The notes beneath the pieces are model-generated. The model did no database searches, was not told the origin of the DNA, and saw nothing but the letters and a program-made list of their open reading frames with translations. This document shows positions 23,930 to 33,834 of a stretch of DNA of 64,000 bases, piece after piece. Where the stretch lies: the NCBI GenBank assembly GCA_021771675.1, contig JAETOP010000004.1, positions 62,001 to 126,000 of the forward strand, read 5' to 3'. Position 1 is the first letter of the stretch; every line of letters begins with the position of its first letter. The translations under genes and the position numbers were made by a program. The DNA comes from Oscillospiraceae bacterium. GTDB lineage: Bacteria > Bacillota_A > Clostridia > Oscillospirales > Oscillospiraceae.

Positions 23930-24210
23930 GGCTTCTGAGCGAAGGCTCCCCTGTGTAAGGGGAGCTGGCAGCGGAGCTGACTGAGGGACTGTGCAGCAAA
24001 ATGCCCTATATTTGTACCATGTGGGGCGAATACTGGAAATGTTCATTTACCGCAATCCCATTGTTTCAGTGCTCCCTGTTATGTGAAAAAGGGTTGAGAA
24101 TTGGAGCGTACCTTTCCACATCGGATTGCACCGACATCTTAGTGCCTGCTGTACAATCCCTCAGTCAGCCTGTTCGGCTGACAGTTCCTTTTACACAAGG
24201 GAGCCTTGGG
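23930..24210. mobile_element. MITE-like inverted-repeat element, copy B
   Basis: ~280 bp. Left end GGCTTCTGAGCGAAGGCTCC-CCTGTGTAAGGGGAGCTGGCAGCGGAGCTGACTGAGGGACTGTGCAG pairs with the complement of 24141-24206. The inner 24001-24140 is unlike copy A apart from a shared ACCTTTCCACAT-GG-TTG/GACT stretch near the right end. No ORF that I can support. The right outer 10 bp are diverged. Confidence 0.7.
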
Positions 24211-24481
24211 TGCTCCTGCACCACAGCAACCAACGGAGCAATTCATAAATTGGCCATCCAATCATCATTCTGCCAGGTCGCCGGGCAGAGACGGCATGCA
24301 CATAATATATATTGTATAGGCGAAAAAATCAACACTGGATGGGTAAAAGTTTTGCAAATTCGTCGCAGCGGGAGGATAACTTGAGGACTGCCCATGATAA
24401 GCGGACAGCTGTCCACCATGAAAAATCGCTATTATGACTGAATTTTGAGAGAAAACTTTGTAAAATATTCTGAAAAAATCC
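24211..24481. other. AT-rich intergenic stretch before the S10 promoter
   Basis: About 270 bases with no gene, repeat or clear signal that I can support; it lies between the inverted-repeat element and the ribosomal operon promoter. Confidence 0.6.
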
Positions 24482-24510
24482 TTGACATTTGCGTGGGACG
24501 GTGGTATCAT
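24482..24510 (+). promoter_or_regulatory. Sigma-A promoter of the S10-spc-alpha operon
   Basis: Perfect TTGACA (24482-24487), 17-bp spacer, TATCAT (24505-24510). Transcription from about 24517 gives a ~270-nt leader before rpsJ. Confidence 0.85.
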
Positions 24511-24661
24511 ATCCCTGCGTGTGCGGGGGAAGCTCTGCCATACGCAATGCGATGATGCAGGAGATTGCGCCCAAAAGGCGGTAACTTCTGCGGAGTATGT
24601 CCGGTCATCGGGCGGCTGAACGCTTCTTTTGCGCTGGCGTATATCGCCGGGCAGGAAGGAA

Positions 24662-24685
24662 TGGTCGGCGCTTGTCGGCCAATTT
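24662..24685 (+). promoter_or_regulatory. Possible attenuator hairpin in the S10 leader
   Basis: TGGTCGGC (24662-24669), loop GCTT, GTCGGCCA (24674-24681) with two G-U pairs, followed by ATTTT. Position inside the long leader suggests attenuation by a ribosomal protein, as known for L4 in E. coli; this is inference. Confidence 0.4.
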
Positions 24686-24786
24686 TCATGCCCTGGAATG
24701 ATACGCACGGAGGCGCGGACAGAAGTGCTCGACCGTACCCAGCCATCTCACACTGAGTACGTCACATCAAGGAGGAAAAACAAACT

Positions 24787-25098
24787 ATGGCAAACCAGCA
24801 AATGATCCGCATTCGGCTGAAGGCTTACGATCACCAGCTGATCGACTCCAGCGCCGCGAAGATCGTGGAGACCGCCAAGCGCAACGGCGCCCAGGTTTCC
24901 GGCCCCATCCCTCTGCCCACCAAGAAGGAGGTCGTCACCATCCTTCGGGCCGTCCACAAGTACAAGGACAGCCGTGAGCAGTTCGAGCGCAGAACCCACA
25001 AGAGACTGATCGATATCCTCAACCCCAACCAGAAGACCATCGAGGCCCTGATGAGCCTGGATCTTCCCGCTGGCGTTGAGATAGAGATAAAGCTGTAA
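24787..25098 (+). CDS. rpsJ: 30S ribosomal protein S10
   Basis: 103 residues, full length. First gene of the S10 operon; S10 also is the NusE partner of NusB in antitermination. Conserved [13 protein letters not shown] at the N-terminus and [10 protein letters not shown] near residue 70. AAGGAGG lies 10 bases before the ATG. The preceding str-operon genes (fusA, tuf) are not adjacent here; instead the operon starts at its own promoter with a long leader. Confidence 0.97.
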   Translation: MANQQMIRIRLKAYDHQLIDSSAAKIVETAKRNGAQVSGPIPLPTKKEVVTILRAVHKYKDSREQFERRTHKRLIDILNPNQKTIEALMSLDLPAGVEIEIKL

Positions 25099-25150
25099 TT
25101 CTTCGGAATTACCGCTGCCCGCACTGTCTGGCATCGGGCGGACGGGTCAT

Positions 25151-25181
25151 GTTGGCTTCCGAACCCAATGCGAAAGCCAAC
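25151..25181 (+). other. Hairpin in the rpsJ-rplC gap
   Basis: GTTGGCTTCCG (25151-25161) pairs with CGAAAGCCAAC (25171-25181) with one mismatch, in a 113-nt gap where these genes are normally closely spaced. No T-run, so not a terminator; possible mRNA processing or regulatory site. Confidence 0.4.
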
Positions 25182-25211
25182 CAATAACCTAATTAAAGGA
25201 GAAACCAAAAC

Positions 25212-25931
25212 ATGCAGAAAGCAATCATCGGCAAAAAAGTGGGCATGACCCAGATCTTCGATGAGAGCGGCAAGGTGATCCCTGTTACCGTTGTGGAAGC
25301 AGGCCCCTGCGTTGTCACTCAGAAGAAGACCGTTGAGACCGACGGCTACGTGGCCGTCCAGCTGGGCTTTGGCGATGTCAAGGAGTCCAAGCTGTCCAAG
25401 CCGGAGGCAGGCCACCTGAAGAAGGCTGGCGTCGCCCCCAAGAAGTACCTGAAGGAGTTTAAGCTGGACGGCGCCGCTGACATGAACGTGGGCGACGAAA
25501 TCAAGGCTGACACCTTCGCGGCCGGAGACAAGATCGACGTGACCGGCATCACCAAGGGCCATGGCTACCAGGGCGTTGTGAAGCGCCACGGCGCAGGCCG
25601 CACCCCCATGACCCACGGCGGCGGCCCTGTCCACCGTCACGCAGGCTCCATGGGCGCATCCTCCCACCAGTCCCGCATCTTCCCGGGTAAGATCGGCGCA
25701 GGCCAGATGGGCTGCGAGCAGGTCACCATCGAGAACCTGGACGTGGTGAAGGTGGACGCAGAGCTGAACATGATCGTTGTTCGCGGCGCCATCCCCGGCC
25801 CCAAGGGCGGTCTGGTGTATCTGCGCAACACCGTGAAGAACATCAAGGTCAAGAACGTCGAGACCGGCATCAGCAAGAACCCGCAGAAGGCTTCCGGCAG
25901 AAATCCCCAGAAGGCTTCCGCAAGAGGCTAA
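25212..25931 (+). CDS. rplC: 50S ribosomal protein L3
   Basis: 239 residues, about 25-30 longer than Bacillus L3. Typical [13 protein letters not shown]-terminus and the long loop [31 protein letters not shown] that reaches the peptidyl-transferase centre. The extra length is a C-terminal tail with a tandem NPQKASGR / NPQKASAR duplication. Good AAAGGAG site. Confidence 0.97.
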   Translation: MQKAIIGKKVGMTQIFDESGKVIPVTVVEAGPCVVTQKKTVETDGYVAVQLGFGDVKESKLSKPEAGHLKKAGVAPKKYLKEFKLDGAADMNVGDEIKADTFAAGDKIDVTGITKGHGYQGVVKRHGAGRTPMTHGGGPVHRHAGSMGASSHQSRIFPGKIGAGQMGCEQVTIENLDVVKVDAELNMIVVRGAIPGPKGGLVYLRNTVKNIKVKNVETGISKNPQKASGRNPQKASARG

Positions 25932-25950
25932 GGAAAGGAGATCTTAAATC

Positions 25951-26571
25951 ATGCTTACGAAAGTTTACAATATGGCTGGCAAGCAGGTTGGCGAGATCGA
26001 ACTGCCCGAAGCTGTGTTCGGTGTTGAGCCCAACGCTGCCGTTGTTCACGAGGCAGTCAAGAATCACCTGGCCAACAAGCGCCAGGGCACTCAGAGCGCT
26101 CTGACCCGTGCCGAGGTTTCCGGCGGCGGCCGCAAGCCCTGGCGTCAGAAGGGCACCGGCCGGGCTCGTCAGGGCAGCACCCGGGCTCCCCAGTGGACCC
26201 ATGGCGGCATTGTGTTCGCCCCCAAGCCCCGGGACTATAGCTTCGCCATGAACAAGAAGGCCAAGCGCCTGGCGCTGAAGAGCGTCCTGAGCGCCAAGGC
26301 CGCCGAGCAGGCCGTGGTGGTCATCGACGCCATCAAGATGGCCGCTCCCAAGACCAAGGAGTTCGCCGCATTCCTGAACGCCGTGGGCTGCACCACCAAG
26401 ACCCTGGTGGTCACCGCTGAGGTGGATCAAAATGTTGTGAAGTCCGGCCGCAACATCGCCGGCTGCGAAGTCACCTTCGCGAACCTGCTGAATGTTTACG
26501 ACGTGCTGCACGCCGACAAGCTGGTCGTGGATCAGGCTTCCCTGGCTAAGATCGTGGAGGTATTCGCATAA
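25951..26571 (+). CDS. rplD: 50S ribosomal protein L4
   Basis: 206 residues. The extended loop [25 protein letters not shown] that lines the exit tunnel is intact. In E. coli L4 represses its own operon; no equivalent target is proven here. Its stop overlaps the rplW start by one base. Confidence 0.97.
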   Translation: MLTKVYNMAGKQVGEIELPEAVFGVEPNAAVVHEAVKNHLANKRQGTQSALTRAEVSGGGRKPWRQKGTGRARQGSTRAPQWTHGGIVFAPKPRDYSFAMNKKAKRLALKSVLSAKAAEQAVVVIDAIKMAAPKTKEFAAFLNAVGCTTKTLVVTAEVDQNVVKSGRNIAGCEVTFANLLNVYDVLHADKLVVDQASLAKIVEVFA

Positions 26572-26867
26572 TGAAGAACATTTACGATATTATCAGAAGA
26601 CCTGTCATCACCGAGCAGTCCATGGAGGCTGTGGCTGATAAGAAGTACGTCTTCATGGTGGACGTTGACTCCAACAAGACCGAGATCAAGGCCGCTGTGG
26701 AAGCCATCTTCGGTGTGAAGGTGGCCAAGGTCAACACCGTCCGGATGCAGGGCAAGGCCAAGCGCACCGGCGCTTATCCCATGGGCAAGCGCCCCGAGTA
26801 CAAGAAGGCAATCGTTACCCTGACTGCCGACTCCAAGACCATCGAGTTCTTCGAGGGTATGGTCTAA
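26571..26867 (+). CDS. rplW: 50S ribosomal protein L23
   Basis: 98 residues. [13 protein letters not shown] at the N-terminus and the basic loop [23 protein letters not shown] are typical. L23 forms the chaperone and SRP docking site at the tunnel exit. The ATG overlaps the rplD stop (TAATG). Confidence 0.96.
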   Translation: MKNIYDIIRRPVITEQSMEAVADKKYVFMVDVDSNKTEIKAAVEAIFGVKVAKVNTVRMQGKAKRTGAYPMGKRPEYKKAIVTLTADSKTIEFFEGMV

Positions 26868-26896
26868 ACCAATCTCAATAAAGGAGAGAAACGCAA

Positions 26897-27733
26897 ATGG
26901 CTATTAAAACTTTCAAGCCTTACACCCCGGCCCGCAGAAACATGACTGTTTCCGCTTTCGACGGTGTGGATAAGAAGGCAAAACCTGAGCGTAGCCTGGT
27001 TGAGACCCTCAAGAAGAATGCTGGTCGCAACTCCTACGGTCACATCACCGTCCGCCATAAGGGCGGCGGAAACAAGCGCAAGTACCGTATCATCGACTTC
27101 AAGCGCCAGAAGCTGGATATGCCCGCTACTGTGCAGCGCATTGAGTACGATCCCAACCGCTCTGCTTTCATCGCTCTGATCCAGTATGAGGACAAGACCC
27201 TGAGCTACATTCTGGCCCCCTACGGCCTGAACGTGGGCGACCAGGTGGTCTCCTCTGCCGCTGCCGACATCAAGCCCGGCAACTGCCTGCCCATCGCCAA
27301 CATCCCTGTTGGTACAGTGATCCACAATGTGGAGCTCCAGCCCGGCCACGGCGCTCAGCTGGTTCGTGCCGCCGGCGGCGCCGCACAGCTGATGGCCAAG
27401 GAGGGCGAGCTGGCTCAGGTTCGTCTGCCCTCCGGCGAGGTGCGCTACGTCCGGATGAACTGCACCGCCTGCATCGGACAGGTTGGCAACCTGGATCATG
27501 AAAACATCCACATCGGCAAGGCTGGCCGGAAGCGCCACATGGGCATCCGTCCCACTGTCCGCGGCTCTGTCATGAACCCCAACGACCACCCCCACGGCGG
27601 CGGCGAGGGCCGTGCGCCTGTTGGCCGTCCCGGCCCTGTCACTCCCTGGGGCAAGCCTGCTATGGGCTATAAGACTCGTAAGACAAAGAACCGCACCAAC
27701 AAGTTCATTGTCAAGCGCAGAAACAGCAAGTAA
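26897..27733 (+). CDS. rplB: 50S ribosomal protein L2
   Basis: 278 residues, normal length. [38 protein letters not shown] contains the conserved C-terminal loop with the His needed for peptidyl-transferase centre assembly. Strong AAAGGAG site. Confidence 0.98.
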   Translation: MAIKTFKPYTPARRNMTVSAFDGVDKKAKPERSLVETLKKNAGRNSYGHITVRHKGGGNKRKYRIIDFKRQKLDMPATVQRIEYDPNRSAFIALIQYEDKTLSYILAPYGLNVGDQVVSSAAADIKPGNCLPIANIPVGTVIHNVELQPGHGAQLVRAAGGAAQLMAKEGELAQVRLPSGEVRYVRMNCTACIGQVGNLDHENIHIGKAGRKRHMGIRPTVRGSVMNPNDHPHGGGEGRAPVGRPGPVTPWGKPAMGYKTRKTKNRTNKFIVKRRNSK

Positions 27734-27745
27734 GGAGGAAATGAA

Positions 27746-28024
27746 ATGAGCAGAAGTATCAAGAAGGGCCCTTTCGTAGCTCCCGAGCTGTATAAGCGCA
27801 TTGAGGAGCTGAATAAGGCCGGTGAAAAGAAGGTTCTGAAGACCTGGTCTCGGGCCTCCACCATTTTCCCCTCCTTTGTCGGTCACACCATCGCTGTCCA
27901 CGACGGCCGCAAGCACGTTCCCGTCTATATCACCGAGGATATGGTTGGTCACAAGCTGGGCGAGTTCGTTCCTACCAGAACCTTCCGGGGTCACTCTGGC
28001 AGCAAGACCGCAAATTCCAAGTAA
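27746..28024 (+). CDS. rpsS: 30S ribosomal protein S19
   Basis: 92 residues. [20 protein letters not shown] and the C-terminal [15 protein letters not shown] are diagnostic. S19 binds the 30S head with S13. 12-bp gap to rplB. Confidence 0.97.
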   Translation: MSRSIKKGPFVAPELYKRIEELNKAGEKKVLKTWSRASTIFPSFVGHTIAVHDGRKHVPVYITEDMVGHKLGEFVPTRTFRGHSGSKTANSK

Positions 28025-28036
28025 GGAGGTACGAAA

Positions 28037-28372
28037 ATGGAAGCATTTGCACATGTTAAGTACGTCCGCATGTCCCCCCGCAAGGTGAAGCTGGTTTGCG
28101 ACATGATCCGGGGCCAGGACGTGAAGACCGCTGCCGCGTACCTGAGCAACACCTCCAAGGCTGCCTGTGAGCCCATGGCCAAGCTGCTGAAGAGCGCCGT
28201 TGCAAACGCCGAGCACAATCACGAAATGAATGCTGAGAACCTGTACGTTTCCACCGTTGTTGCAAATCCCGGCCCCATTCTGAAGCGTGGCCGCATCGCA
28301 TCCCGCCGTGGTTTCGTTCGGATCAATAAGAGAACCACTCACATCACCATCGGTGTGAGCGAGAAGGCTTAA
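28037..28372 (+). CDS. rplV: 50S ribosomal protein L22
   Basis: 111 residues. [17 protein letters not shown] near the start and the tunnel hairpin [27 protein letters not shown] near the end are intact; no insertion of the kind linked to macrolide resistance is visible by eye. Confidence 0.97.
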   Translation: MEAFAHVKYVRMSPRKVKLVCDMIRGQDVKTAAAYLSNTSKAACEPMAKLLKSAVANAEHNHEMNAENLYVSTVVANPGPILKRGRIASRRGFVRINKRTTHITIGVSEKA

Positions 28373-28385
28373 TCAGGAGGTAGCT

Positions 28386-29159
28386 ATGGGACAGAAAGTT
28401 AATCCCCATGGACTGCGGGTTGGCGTCATCAAGGACTGGGATTCCCACTGGTACGCCCGCGAGGAGAAGGTCGGTGACCTGATCGTCGAAGACTACAACA
28501 TCCGTAAGTATCTGAAAAACAAGCTCTACGCCGCTGGCATCGCCAAGATCGAGATCGAGCGCTCCAACGGCAAGGTTAAGATCAACATCCACTGCTCCCG
28601 CCCCGGTGTGGTCATCGGCAAGGCCGGCGCTGAGATCGAGAACCTGCGCAAGGACGTGGAAGGCCGCCTGGGCAAGAGCGTCAACCTGAACATCGTTGAG
28701 GTTCGCTCCCCCGACCTGAACGCTCAGCTGGTAGCCGAGAACATCGCTCAGCAGCTGGAGAAGCGTATCTCCTTCCGCCGGGCCATGAAGAAGGCCATGC
28801 AGCAGGCCACCCGCCTGGGCGCCAAGGGCATCAAGGTCACCTGCGGCGGCCGTCTGGGCGGCGCTGAAATCGCCCGCTCCGAGAGCTATCACGAGGGCAC
28901 CATTCCCCTTCAGACCATCCGTGCCGACATCGAGTACGGCTTTGCGGAGGCTGCCACCACCTACGGCCGCATCGGCGTGAAGGTGTGGATTTACAAGGGC
29001 GAGGTGCTGAATACCACCCTGCGTGCCGCTGCCCCCGAACCCGCTCCCCGTGAGCGCCGGGAGCGCCGCGGCAACGGTGATCGTCGTGGCAACGGCGAGC
29101 GCCGTGAGCGCCGCAGCGGTGATCGTCCCAATTACCGCAGAGAAGGAGGTAACCGCTAA
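28386..29159 (+). CDS. rpsC: 30S ribosomal protein S3 with Arg-rich tail
   Basis: 257 residues against roughly 215-220 in Bacillus. KH and S3-C domains are normal ([43 protein letters not shown]). The extra C-terminal ~40 residues are almost only Arg, Gly, Glu and Asn in imperfect repeats ([19 protein letters not shown]). Its stop overlaps the rplP start (TAATG). Confidence 0.97.
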   Translation: MGQKVNPHGLRVGVIKDWDSHWYAREEKVGDLIVEDYNIRKYLKNKLYAAGIAKIEIERSNGKVKINIHCSRPGVVIGKAGAEIENLRKDVEGRLGKSVNLNIVEVRSPDLNAQLVAENIAQQLEKRISFRRAMKKAMQQATRLGAKGIKVTCGGRLGGAEIARSESYHEGTIPLQTIRADIEYGFAEAATTYGRIGVKVWIYKGEVLNTTLRAAAPEPAPRERRERRGNGDRRGNGERRERRSGDRPNYRREGGNR

Positions 29160-29590
29160 TGCTGCTGCCTAAAAGAGTAAAGTACCGCAAGGTTCAGCGT
29201 GGCCGTATGACCGGCGCTGCCTCCCGCGGCAATAAGGTTTCCTACGGTGAGTACGGCATCCAGGCCCTGGAGCCCGGCTGGATCACCGGCAACCAGATCG
29301 AAGCAGCCCGTATCGCCATGACTCGTTACACCAAGCGTGGCGGCAAGGTCTGGATCAAGATTTTCCCCGACAAGCCTTACTCCAAGAAGGGCCTGGGCAC
29401 CCGTATGGGTTCCGGTAAAGGCGCTCCCGAAGGCTGGGTGGCCGTGGTTAAGAATCAGAAGGTGATGTTCGAGATCGGCGGTGTGACCGAGGACGTGGCC
29501 CGTGAGGCTCTGCGTCTGGCTCAGCACAAGCTGCCCATCAAGACTCGCATCGTCACCAAGGAAGTCGAAACTGAGATTGGTGGTGAATAA
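29159..29590 (+). CDS. rplP: 50S ribosomal protein L16
   Basis: 143 residues. [19 protein letters not shown] and [13 protein letters not shown] near residue 80 are typical. L16 helps shape the A-site tRNA channel. Overlaps rpmC by one base. Confidence 0.97.
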   Translation: MLLPKRVKYRKVQRGRMTGAASRGNKVSYGEYGIQALEPGWITGNQIEAARIAMTRYTKRGGKVWIKIFPDKPYSKKGLGTRMGSGKGAPEGWVAVVKNQKVMFEIGGVTEDVAREALRLAQHKLPIKTRIVTKEVETEIGGE

Positions 29591-29787
29591 TGATGAAGGC
29601 AAAGGAACTCAAGAATCTGTCCGCCGAAGAGCTGGCTAAGAAGCTGGACGAGCTGAAGAAGGACCTGTTCATGCTGAGAATGCAGCATGCCACCAATCAG
29701 CTGGACAATCCCATGCGTCTGAACGCCGTTAAGAAGGACATTGCCCGCATCAAAACCATTATTCGTGAGAAAGAGACCAACGTCTGA
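29590..29787 (+). CDS. rpmC: 50S ribosomal protein L29
   Basis: 65 residues (64 if the second ATG is used). [31 protein letters not shown]...[16 protein letters not shown] is the standard helical hairpin near the tunnel exit. Confidence 0.96.
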   Translation: MMKAKELKNLSAEELAKKLDELKKDLFMLRMQHATNQLDNPMRLNAVKKDIARIKTIIREKETNV

Positions 29788-29801
29788 GGAGGTAAGCGAT
29801 T

Positions 29802-30065
29802 ATGACTGAAAATACCAGAGCTTTCCGCAAAACCAGAATTGGTCAGGTTGTCTCCGATAAGATGGACAAGACCATTGTGGTTGCGATCGAGGATAGCGTG
29901 CAGCATCCTCTGTACAAGAAGACCATGAAGCGGACCTACAAGCTGAAGGCCCACGACGAGAAAAACGAGTGCGGCATCGGCGATACCGTTGAGGTCATGG
30001 AGACCCGTCCCCTGTCCAAGGACAAGAGATGGAGACTCATCAGAATTATTGAAAAGGCGAAGTAA
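29802..30065 (+). CDS. rpsQ: 30S ribosomal protein S17
   Basis: 87 residues. [23 protein letters not shown] and the C-terminal [20 protein letters not shown] match S17, an early 16S 5'-domain binder. GAGGAGGT upstream. Confidence 0.97.
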   Translation: MTENTRAFRKTRIGQVVSDKMDKTIVVAIEDSVQHPLYKKTMKRTYKLKAHDEKNECGIGDTVEVMETRPLSKDKRWRLIRIIEKAK

Positions 30066-30079
30066 GGAGGTCGGCGTAT

Positions 30080-30448
30080 ATGATTCAGCAGGAAAGCTAT
30101 CTGAAGGTTGCCGACAATACCGGCGCCAAGGAAATTCACTGCATCCGGGTCCTGGGCGGCTCCAAGCGGAAGTTCGGCAACATCGGTGATGTGATTGTTG
30201 CCTCCGTCCGCAAGGCTGCTCCCGGCGGCACGGTGAAAAAGGGCGAGGTCGTGAAGGCCGTGATCGTCCGTACCAAGCGGGGCGTCCGCCGTGAGGACGG
30301 CAGCTATGTCCGCTTTGATGAGAACGCCGCTGTGATCATCAAGGAAGACAAGAACCCCAAGGGTACCCGTATCTTTGGACCGGTGGCGCGTGAGCTGCGT
30401 GAGAAGGACTTTATGAAAATCCTGTCTCTGGCTCCCGAAGTCATTTAA
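30080..30448 (+). CDS. rplN: 50S ribosomal protein L14
   Basis: 122 residues, exactly the family length. [19 protein letters not shown] and [27 protein letters not shown] are diagnostic. Confidence 0.98.
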   Translation: MIQQESYLKVADNTGAKEIHCIRVLGGSKRKFGNIGDVIVASVRKAAPGGTVKKGEVVKAVIVRTKRGVRREDGSYVRFDENAAVIIKEDKNPKGTRIFGPVARELREKDFMKILSLAPEVI

Positions 30449-30463
30449 GGGGGAACCGAAGGA

Positions 30464-30769
30464 ATGAACATTAAGAAAAATGATACCGTTATCGTCCTGT
30501 CCGGCAAGGACAAGGGCGTCAAGGGCAAGGTCCTGGTGGCAATGCCCCGTGAAAACAAAGTGATCGTGGAGAAGGTCAATGTGGCTACCTGCCACACCAA
30601 GCCCCGCCGCCAGGGCGAGCAGGGTGGCATCGTCAAGCGTGAGACCCCCATCCGCTCCTGCAAGGTCGCTCTGTTCTGCGCCAAGTGCAACAAGGGCGTT
30701 CGCATCGGCTACAAGGTCGAGGGCGATAAGAAGACTCGCATCTGCCGCAAGTGCGGCGCCGAAATCTGA
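30464..30769 (+). CDS. rplX: 50S ribosomal protein L24 (zinc-ribbon form)
   Basis: 101 residues. KOW motif [18 protein letters not shown] at the N-terminus. The C-terminal part has two cysteine pairs, CAKC and CRKC, which could bind zinc, as seen in many Clostridia L24 proteins. Confidence 0.96.
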   Translation: MNIKKNDTVIVLSGKDKGVKGKVLVAMPRENKVIVEKVNVATCHTKPRRQGEQGGIVKRETPIRSCKVALFCAKCNKGVRIGYKVEGDKKTRICRKCGAEI

Positions 30770-30786
30770 GAGAGGAGAGATTTATC

Positions 30787-31329
30787 ATGGCAAACAGACT
30801 GAAAGAAAGATATGTTGCTGAGATCGCTCCTGCTCTGAACAAGAAGTTCGGCTACAAGAGCGTGATGCAGATTCCCAAGCTGGACAAGGTGATTGTGAAC
30901 GTCGGCTGCGGCGAGAGCAAGAACAATGCCAAGGAAATCGAAGCCATCTGCAAGGACATCGCCGCCATCACCGGCCAGAAGCCTGTGACCTGCAAGGCCC
31001 GCAAGTCCGTGGCTAACTTCAAGGTCCGTGAGGGCGAAACCGTTGGCGTGAAGGTCACCCTCCGGGGAGACAAGATGTATGAGTTCCTGGATCGTCTGTT
31101 CAGCGTGGCGCTGCCCCGTGTTCGTGACTTCCGCGGCATCAGCCCCAACTCCTTTGACGGCCGTGGCAACTACGCCTTCGGCTTGAAGGAACAGCTGATC
31201 TTCCCCGAAATCGAGTACGACAAGGTGGACAAGATTCGTGGTATGGATATTTGCATCTGCACCACCGCCACCAACGACGAGGAAGCCAAAGAGCTGCTCA
31301 GCCAGCTCGGCGCTCCCTTCACTGCTTGA
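30787..31329 (+). CDS. rplE: 50S ribosomal protein L5
   Basis: 180 residues from ATG 30787 (GAGAGGAG upstream); an in-frame start at 30751 lies inside rplX and is rejected. [31 protein letters not shown] and the C-terminal [20 protein letters not shown] are typical. L5 binds 5S rRNA. Confidence 0.97.
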   Translation: MANRLKERYVAEIAPALNKKFGYKSVMQIPKLDKVIVNVGCGESKNNAKEIEAICKDIAAITGQKPVTCKARKSVANFKVREGETVGVKVTLRGDKMYEFLDRLFSVALPRVRDFRGISPNSFDGRGNYAFGLKEQLIFPEIEYDKVDKIRGMDICICTTATNDEEAKELLSQLGAPFTA

Positions 31330-31346
31330 TTTAGGAGGATTACAAT

Positions 31347-31532
31347 ATGGCCAAAAAGTCTATGATCCTGAAGCAGCAGGCTGAGCCCAAGTTCTCCAGC
31401 CGCCGCTACAACCGCTGCAAGATCTGCGGCAGACCTCATGCTTACCTGCGTGACTACGGCGTGTGCCGTATCTGCTTCCGTGAGCTGGCCTACAAGGGCC
31501 AGATTCCCGGCGTCCGCAAGGCCAGCTGGTAA
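31347..31532 (+). CDS. rpsZ: 30S ribosomal protein S14, zinc type
   Basis: 61 residues, the short Zn-binding S14 with CKIC...CRIC (about residues 24-43). The following gap to rpsH is unusually long (233 bp). Confidence 0.97.
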   Translation: MAKKSMILKQQAEPKFSSRRYNRCKICGRPHAYLRDYGVCRICFRELAYKGQIPGVRKASW

Positions 31533-31748
31533 GGTCGAGTATCGAAATGTAAAAAAGATTCGGGAAGTCCTGGGAAGATGGAAGCGCGGCTGCGCCGAAT
31601 GAATATTGAAGAATGATGGGATCTAAATCATTCCCGAAGGGAATACAATCGTTATTCACTATTCACTATTCTCTATTCACTGCGAACGAAGTGAGCTTCG
31701 CATTCCCCGGATACCCCCGTATCTTCACGGGTTAAGCCCGTAACTTCT
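31533..31748. repeat. Insert with TATTCAC repeats between rpsZ and rpsH
   Basis: About 215 bp of non-coding sequence inside the spc operon, where neighbours are 10-20 bp apart. It holds four imperfect TATTCACTATTC units (31642-31682), a small palindrome TGCGAAcGAAGTGAGCTTCGCA, and ACGGGTTAAGCCCGT (31727-31741). No promoter or ORF that I trust. It resembles the AT-rich string repeats elsewhere in the window and is probably an inserted intergenic repeat. Confidence 0.6.
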
Positions 31749-31765
31749 TAAAGGAGGATATTAAC

Positions 31766-32164
31766 ATGCAAATCACCGATCCCGTAGCAGATATGCTGAC
31801 CCGTATCCGGAATGCGAATTCTGCCAAGCACGAAACCGTGGATGTCCCCGCCTCCAACCTGAAGAAGGCCATCGCCCAGATTCTGCTGGACGAGGGTTAT
31901 ATCAAGGCCTTCAACATTGTGGACAACGGCAACCAGGGCACCATTCACATCACCCTCAAGTACCTGGCCAAGAAGCAGTCCGTTATCTCCGGCCTGCGTC
32001 GTGTGTCTAAGCCCGGTCTGAGAATTTACGCCGGCGCTGAGGAGCTGCCTAAGGTTCTTAAGGGCCTGGGTATTGCCATCGTCTCCACTTCCAAGGGCGT
32101 CATGACCGACAAGAAGGCCCGCGAAAACCACATCGGCGGCGAAGTGCTGGCCTTTGTTTGGTAA
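31766..32164 (+). CDS. rpsH: 30S ribosomal protein S8
   Basis: 132 residues. [18 protein letters not shown] and the C-terminal [31 protein letters not shown] are diagnostic. In E. coli S8 represses the spc operon at the L5 region; not tested here. AAAGGAGG site. Confidence 0.98.
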   Translation: MQITDPVADMLTRIRNANSAKHETVDVPASNLKKAIAQILLDEGYIKAFNIVDNGNQGTIHITLKYLAKKQSVISGLRRVSKPGLRIYAGAEELPKVLKGLGIAIVSTSKGVMTDKKARENHIGGEVLAFVW

Positions 32165-32177
32165 GGAGGATTCGGAA

Positions 32178-32723
32178 ATGTCTAGAATTGGTAAGAAGCC
32201 GGTTATCATTCCGGCAAACGTCACGGTGGATATTGCCGAAGGCAATGCCGTTACCGTGAAGGGCCCCAAGGGCACCCTGAGCTACACCTTCCATCCCGAC
32301 ATGATTCTGAAGGTTGAGGGCAATGTCCTGACCGTTGACCGCCCCGATGAGGAGCACCTGCACAAGTCTCTCCATGGCCTGACCCGCACCCTGCTGCACA
32401 ACATGGTAGAGGGCGTTGAGAAGGGCTACACCAAGGAGCTGGATGTCAACGGTGTCGGCTACCGTGCCGAGAAGAAGGGCAATCAGCTGGTTATGCGTCT
32501 GGGCTACTCCCACGAGGTCTTCGTGGACGAGATCCCCGGTATCACCATTGAGGTTCCCAGCCCCAACAAGATCATCATCCACGGCATCGACAAGCAGGTC
32601 GTTGGCCAGTTCGCCGCCGAAGTCCGTGGCAAGCGTCCCCCCGAACCCTACAAGGGCAAGGGCATCAAGTATACCACCGAGGTCATCCGCCGCAAGGTTG
32701 GTAAGACCGGTGGCAAGAAGTAA
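32178..32723 (+). CDS. rplF: 50S ribosomal protein L6
   Basis: 181 residues from ATG 32178 with AAGGAGG upstream; the longer frame beginning at 32154 lies in rps[16 protein letters not shown] and [28 protein letters not shown] at the C-terminus are diagnostic. Confidence 0.97.
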   Translation: MSRIGKKPVIIPANVTVDIAEGNAVTVKGPKGTLSYTFHPDMILKVEGNVLTVDRPDEEHLHKSLHGLTRTLLHNMVEGVEKGYTKELDVNGVGYRAEKKGNQLVMRLGYSHEVFVDEIPGITIEVPSPNKIIIHGIDKQVVGQFAAEVRGKRPPEPYKGKGIKYTTEVIRRKVGKTGGKK

Positions 32724-32738
32724 TGGAGGTGTGCCGAA

Positions 32739-33098
32739 ATGGTTAGCAAGATCAACAAGAAAGCAATGCGCCTGAAGCGGCATGTCCGTGTTCGTGGCAA
32801 GGTCTCCGGCACTCCTGAGCGTCCCCGTCTGAACGTGTTCCGCAGCAATGCGAACATCTACGCCCAGATCATCGATGACGTCAATGGCGTAACTCTGGTT
32901 TCCGCCAATACGCTGGAGAAGGAATTTGAAGGCGCCACCGGCAACTGCGAAGCCGCCAAGAAGGTGGGCTCCGTCCTGGCCGAGCGTGCGAAGGCAAAGG
33001 GCATCGAGCAGGTCGTTTTCGACCGTGGCGGTTATGTGTACCATGGCCGTGTCGCTGCTCTGGCTGATGGCGCCCGCGAAGGCGGACTTCAGTTCTAA
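32739..33098 (+). CDS. rplR: 50S ribosomal protein L18
   Basis: 119 residues. [30 protein letters not shown] and [28 protein letters not shown] are typical. Binds 5S rRNA with L5. Confidence 0.97.
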   Translation: MVSKINKKAMRLKRHVRVRGKVSGTPERPRLNVFRSNANIYAQIIDDVNGVTLVSANTLEKEFEGATGNCEAAKKVGSVLAERAKAKGIEQVVFDRGGYVYHGRVAALADGAREGGLQF

Positions 33099-33116
33099 GG
33101 TAGAGGAGGAAAAGAA

Positions 33117-33623
33117 ATGGCTTACAATAAGACTCCTAACAATGAAGCTTCCGAGCTCATTGAGAAGGTCGTTTACCTGAACCGTGTCAGCAAGACCGTT
33201 AAGGGCGGCCGTGTCATGAAGTTCTCCGCTCTGGTGGTTGTGGGTGACGGCAAGGGTACCGTGGGCTATGGCCTGGGCAAGGCCGCCGAGGTTTCCGAGG
33301 CCATCCTGAAGGGCATTGCCGACGCCAAGAAGAACATGGTCAAGGTTTCCCTGGCCGGAAACACCATTCCCCATGATGTCATCGGTATCTTCGGCGCCGG
33401 TACGGTTATGCTGAAGCCCGCTCCCGAAGGCACCGGCGTCATCGCCGGCGGCGCTGTCCGTGCTGTCATGGAAGCGGTGGGCATCAAGAACATCTGCGCC
33501 AAGTGCCTGCGCTCCAACAACCCGCAGAACGTAGTCAAGGCCACTATGTCCGGCCTGACCAGCCTCCGTTCTCCCGAGCAGGTTGCTGCGATCCGGGGCA
33601 AGAGCGTGGAAGAAATTGTGTAA
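33117..33623 (+). CDS. rpsE: 30S ribosomal protein S5
   Basis: 168 residues. [39 protein letters not shown] is the conserved double-stranded RNA-binding part; S5 is involved in mRNA unwinding and decoding accuracy. Confidence 0.97.
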   Translation: MAYNKTPNNEASELIEKVVYLNRVSKTVKGGRVMKFSALVVVGDGKGTVGYGLGKAAEVSEAILKGIADAKKNMVKVSLAGNTIPHDVIGIFGAGTVMLKPAPEGTGVIAGGAVRAVMEAVGIKNICAKCLRSNNPQNVVKATMSGLTSLRSPEQVAAIRGKSVEEIV

Positions 33624-33637
33624 GGAGGGCAATTAAC

Positions 33638-33817
33638 ATGGCAAACTTGAAAATTACGCTTGTTAAGAGCCTGAACGGTCGCCTGGAAAAGCACATCGCT
33701 ACCGCTGCCTCCCTGGGCCTTCGCAAGATCGGCCAGGTCAGCATCCAGCCCGACAACACCCAGACCCGGGGCAAGATCGCCAAGATCGGCTATCTGCTGA
33801 AGGTTGAAGAAGTCTAA
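33638..33817 (+). CDS. rpmD: 50S ribosomal protein L30
   Basis: 59 residues from ATG 33638 (AAGGAGGG upstream). [34 protein letters not shown] is typical of bacterial L30. Confidence 0.96.
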   Translation: MANLKITLVKSLNGRLEKHIATAASLGLRKIGQVSIQPDNTQTRGKIAKIGYLLKVEEV

Positions 33818-33834
33818 TAAGGAGGAGAAGAAGA

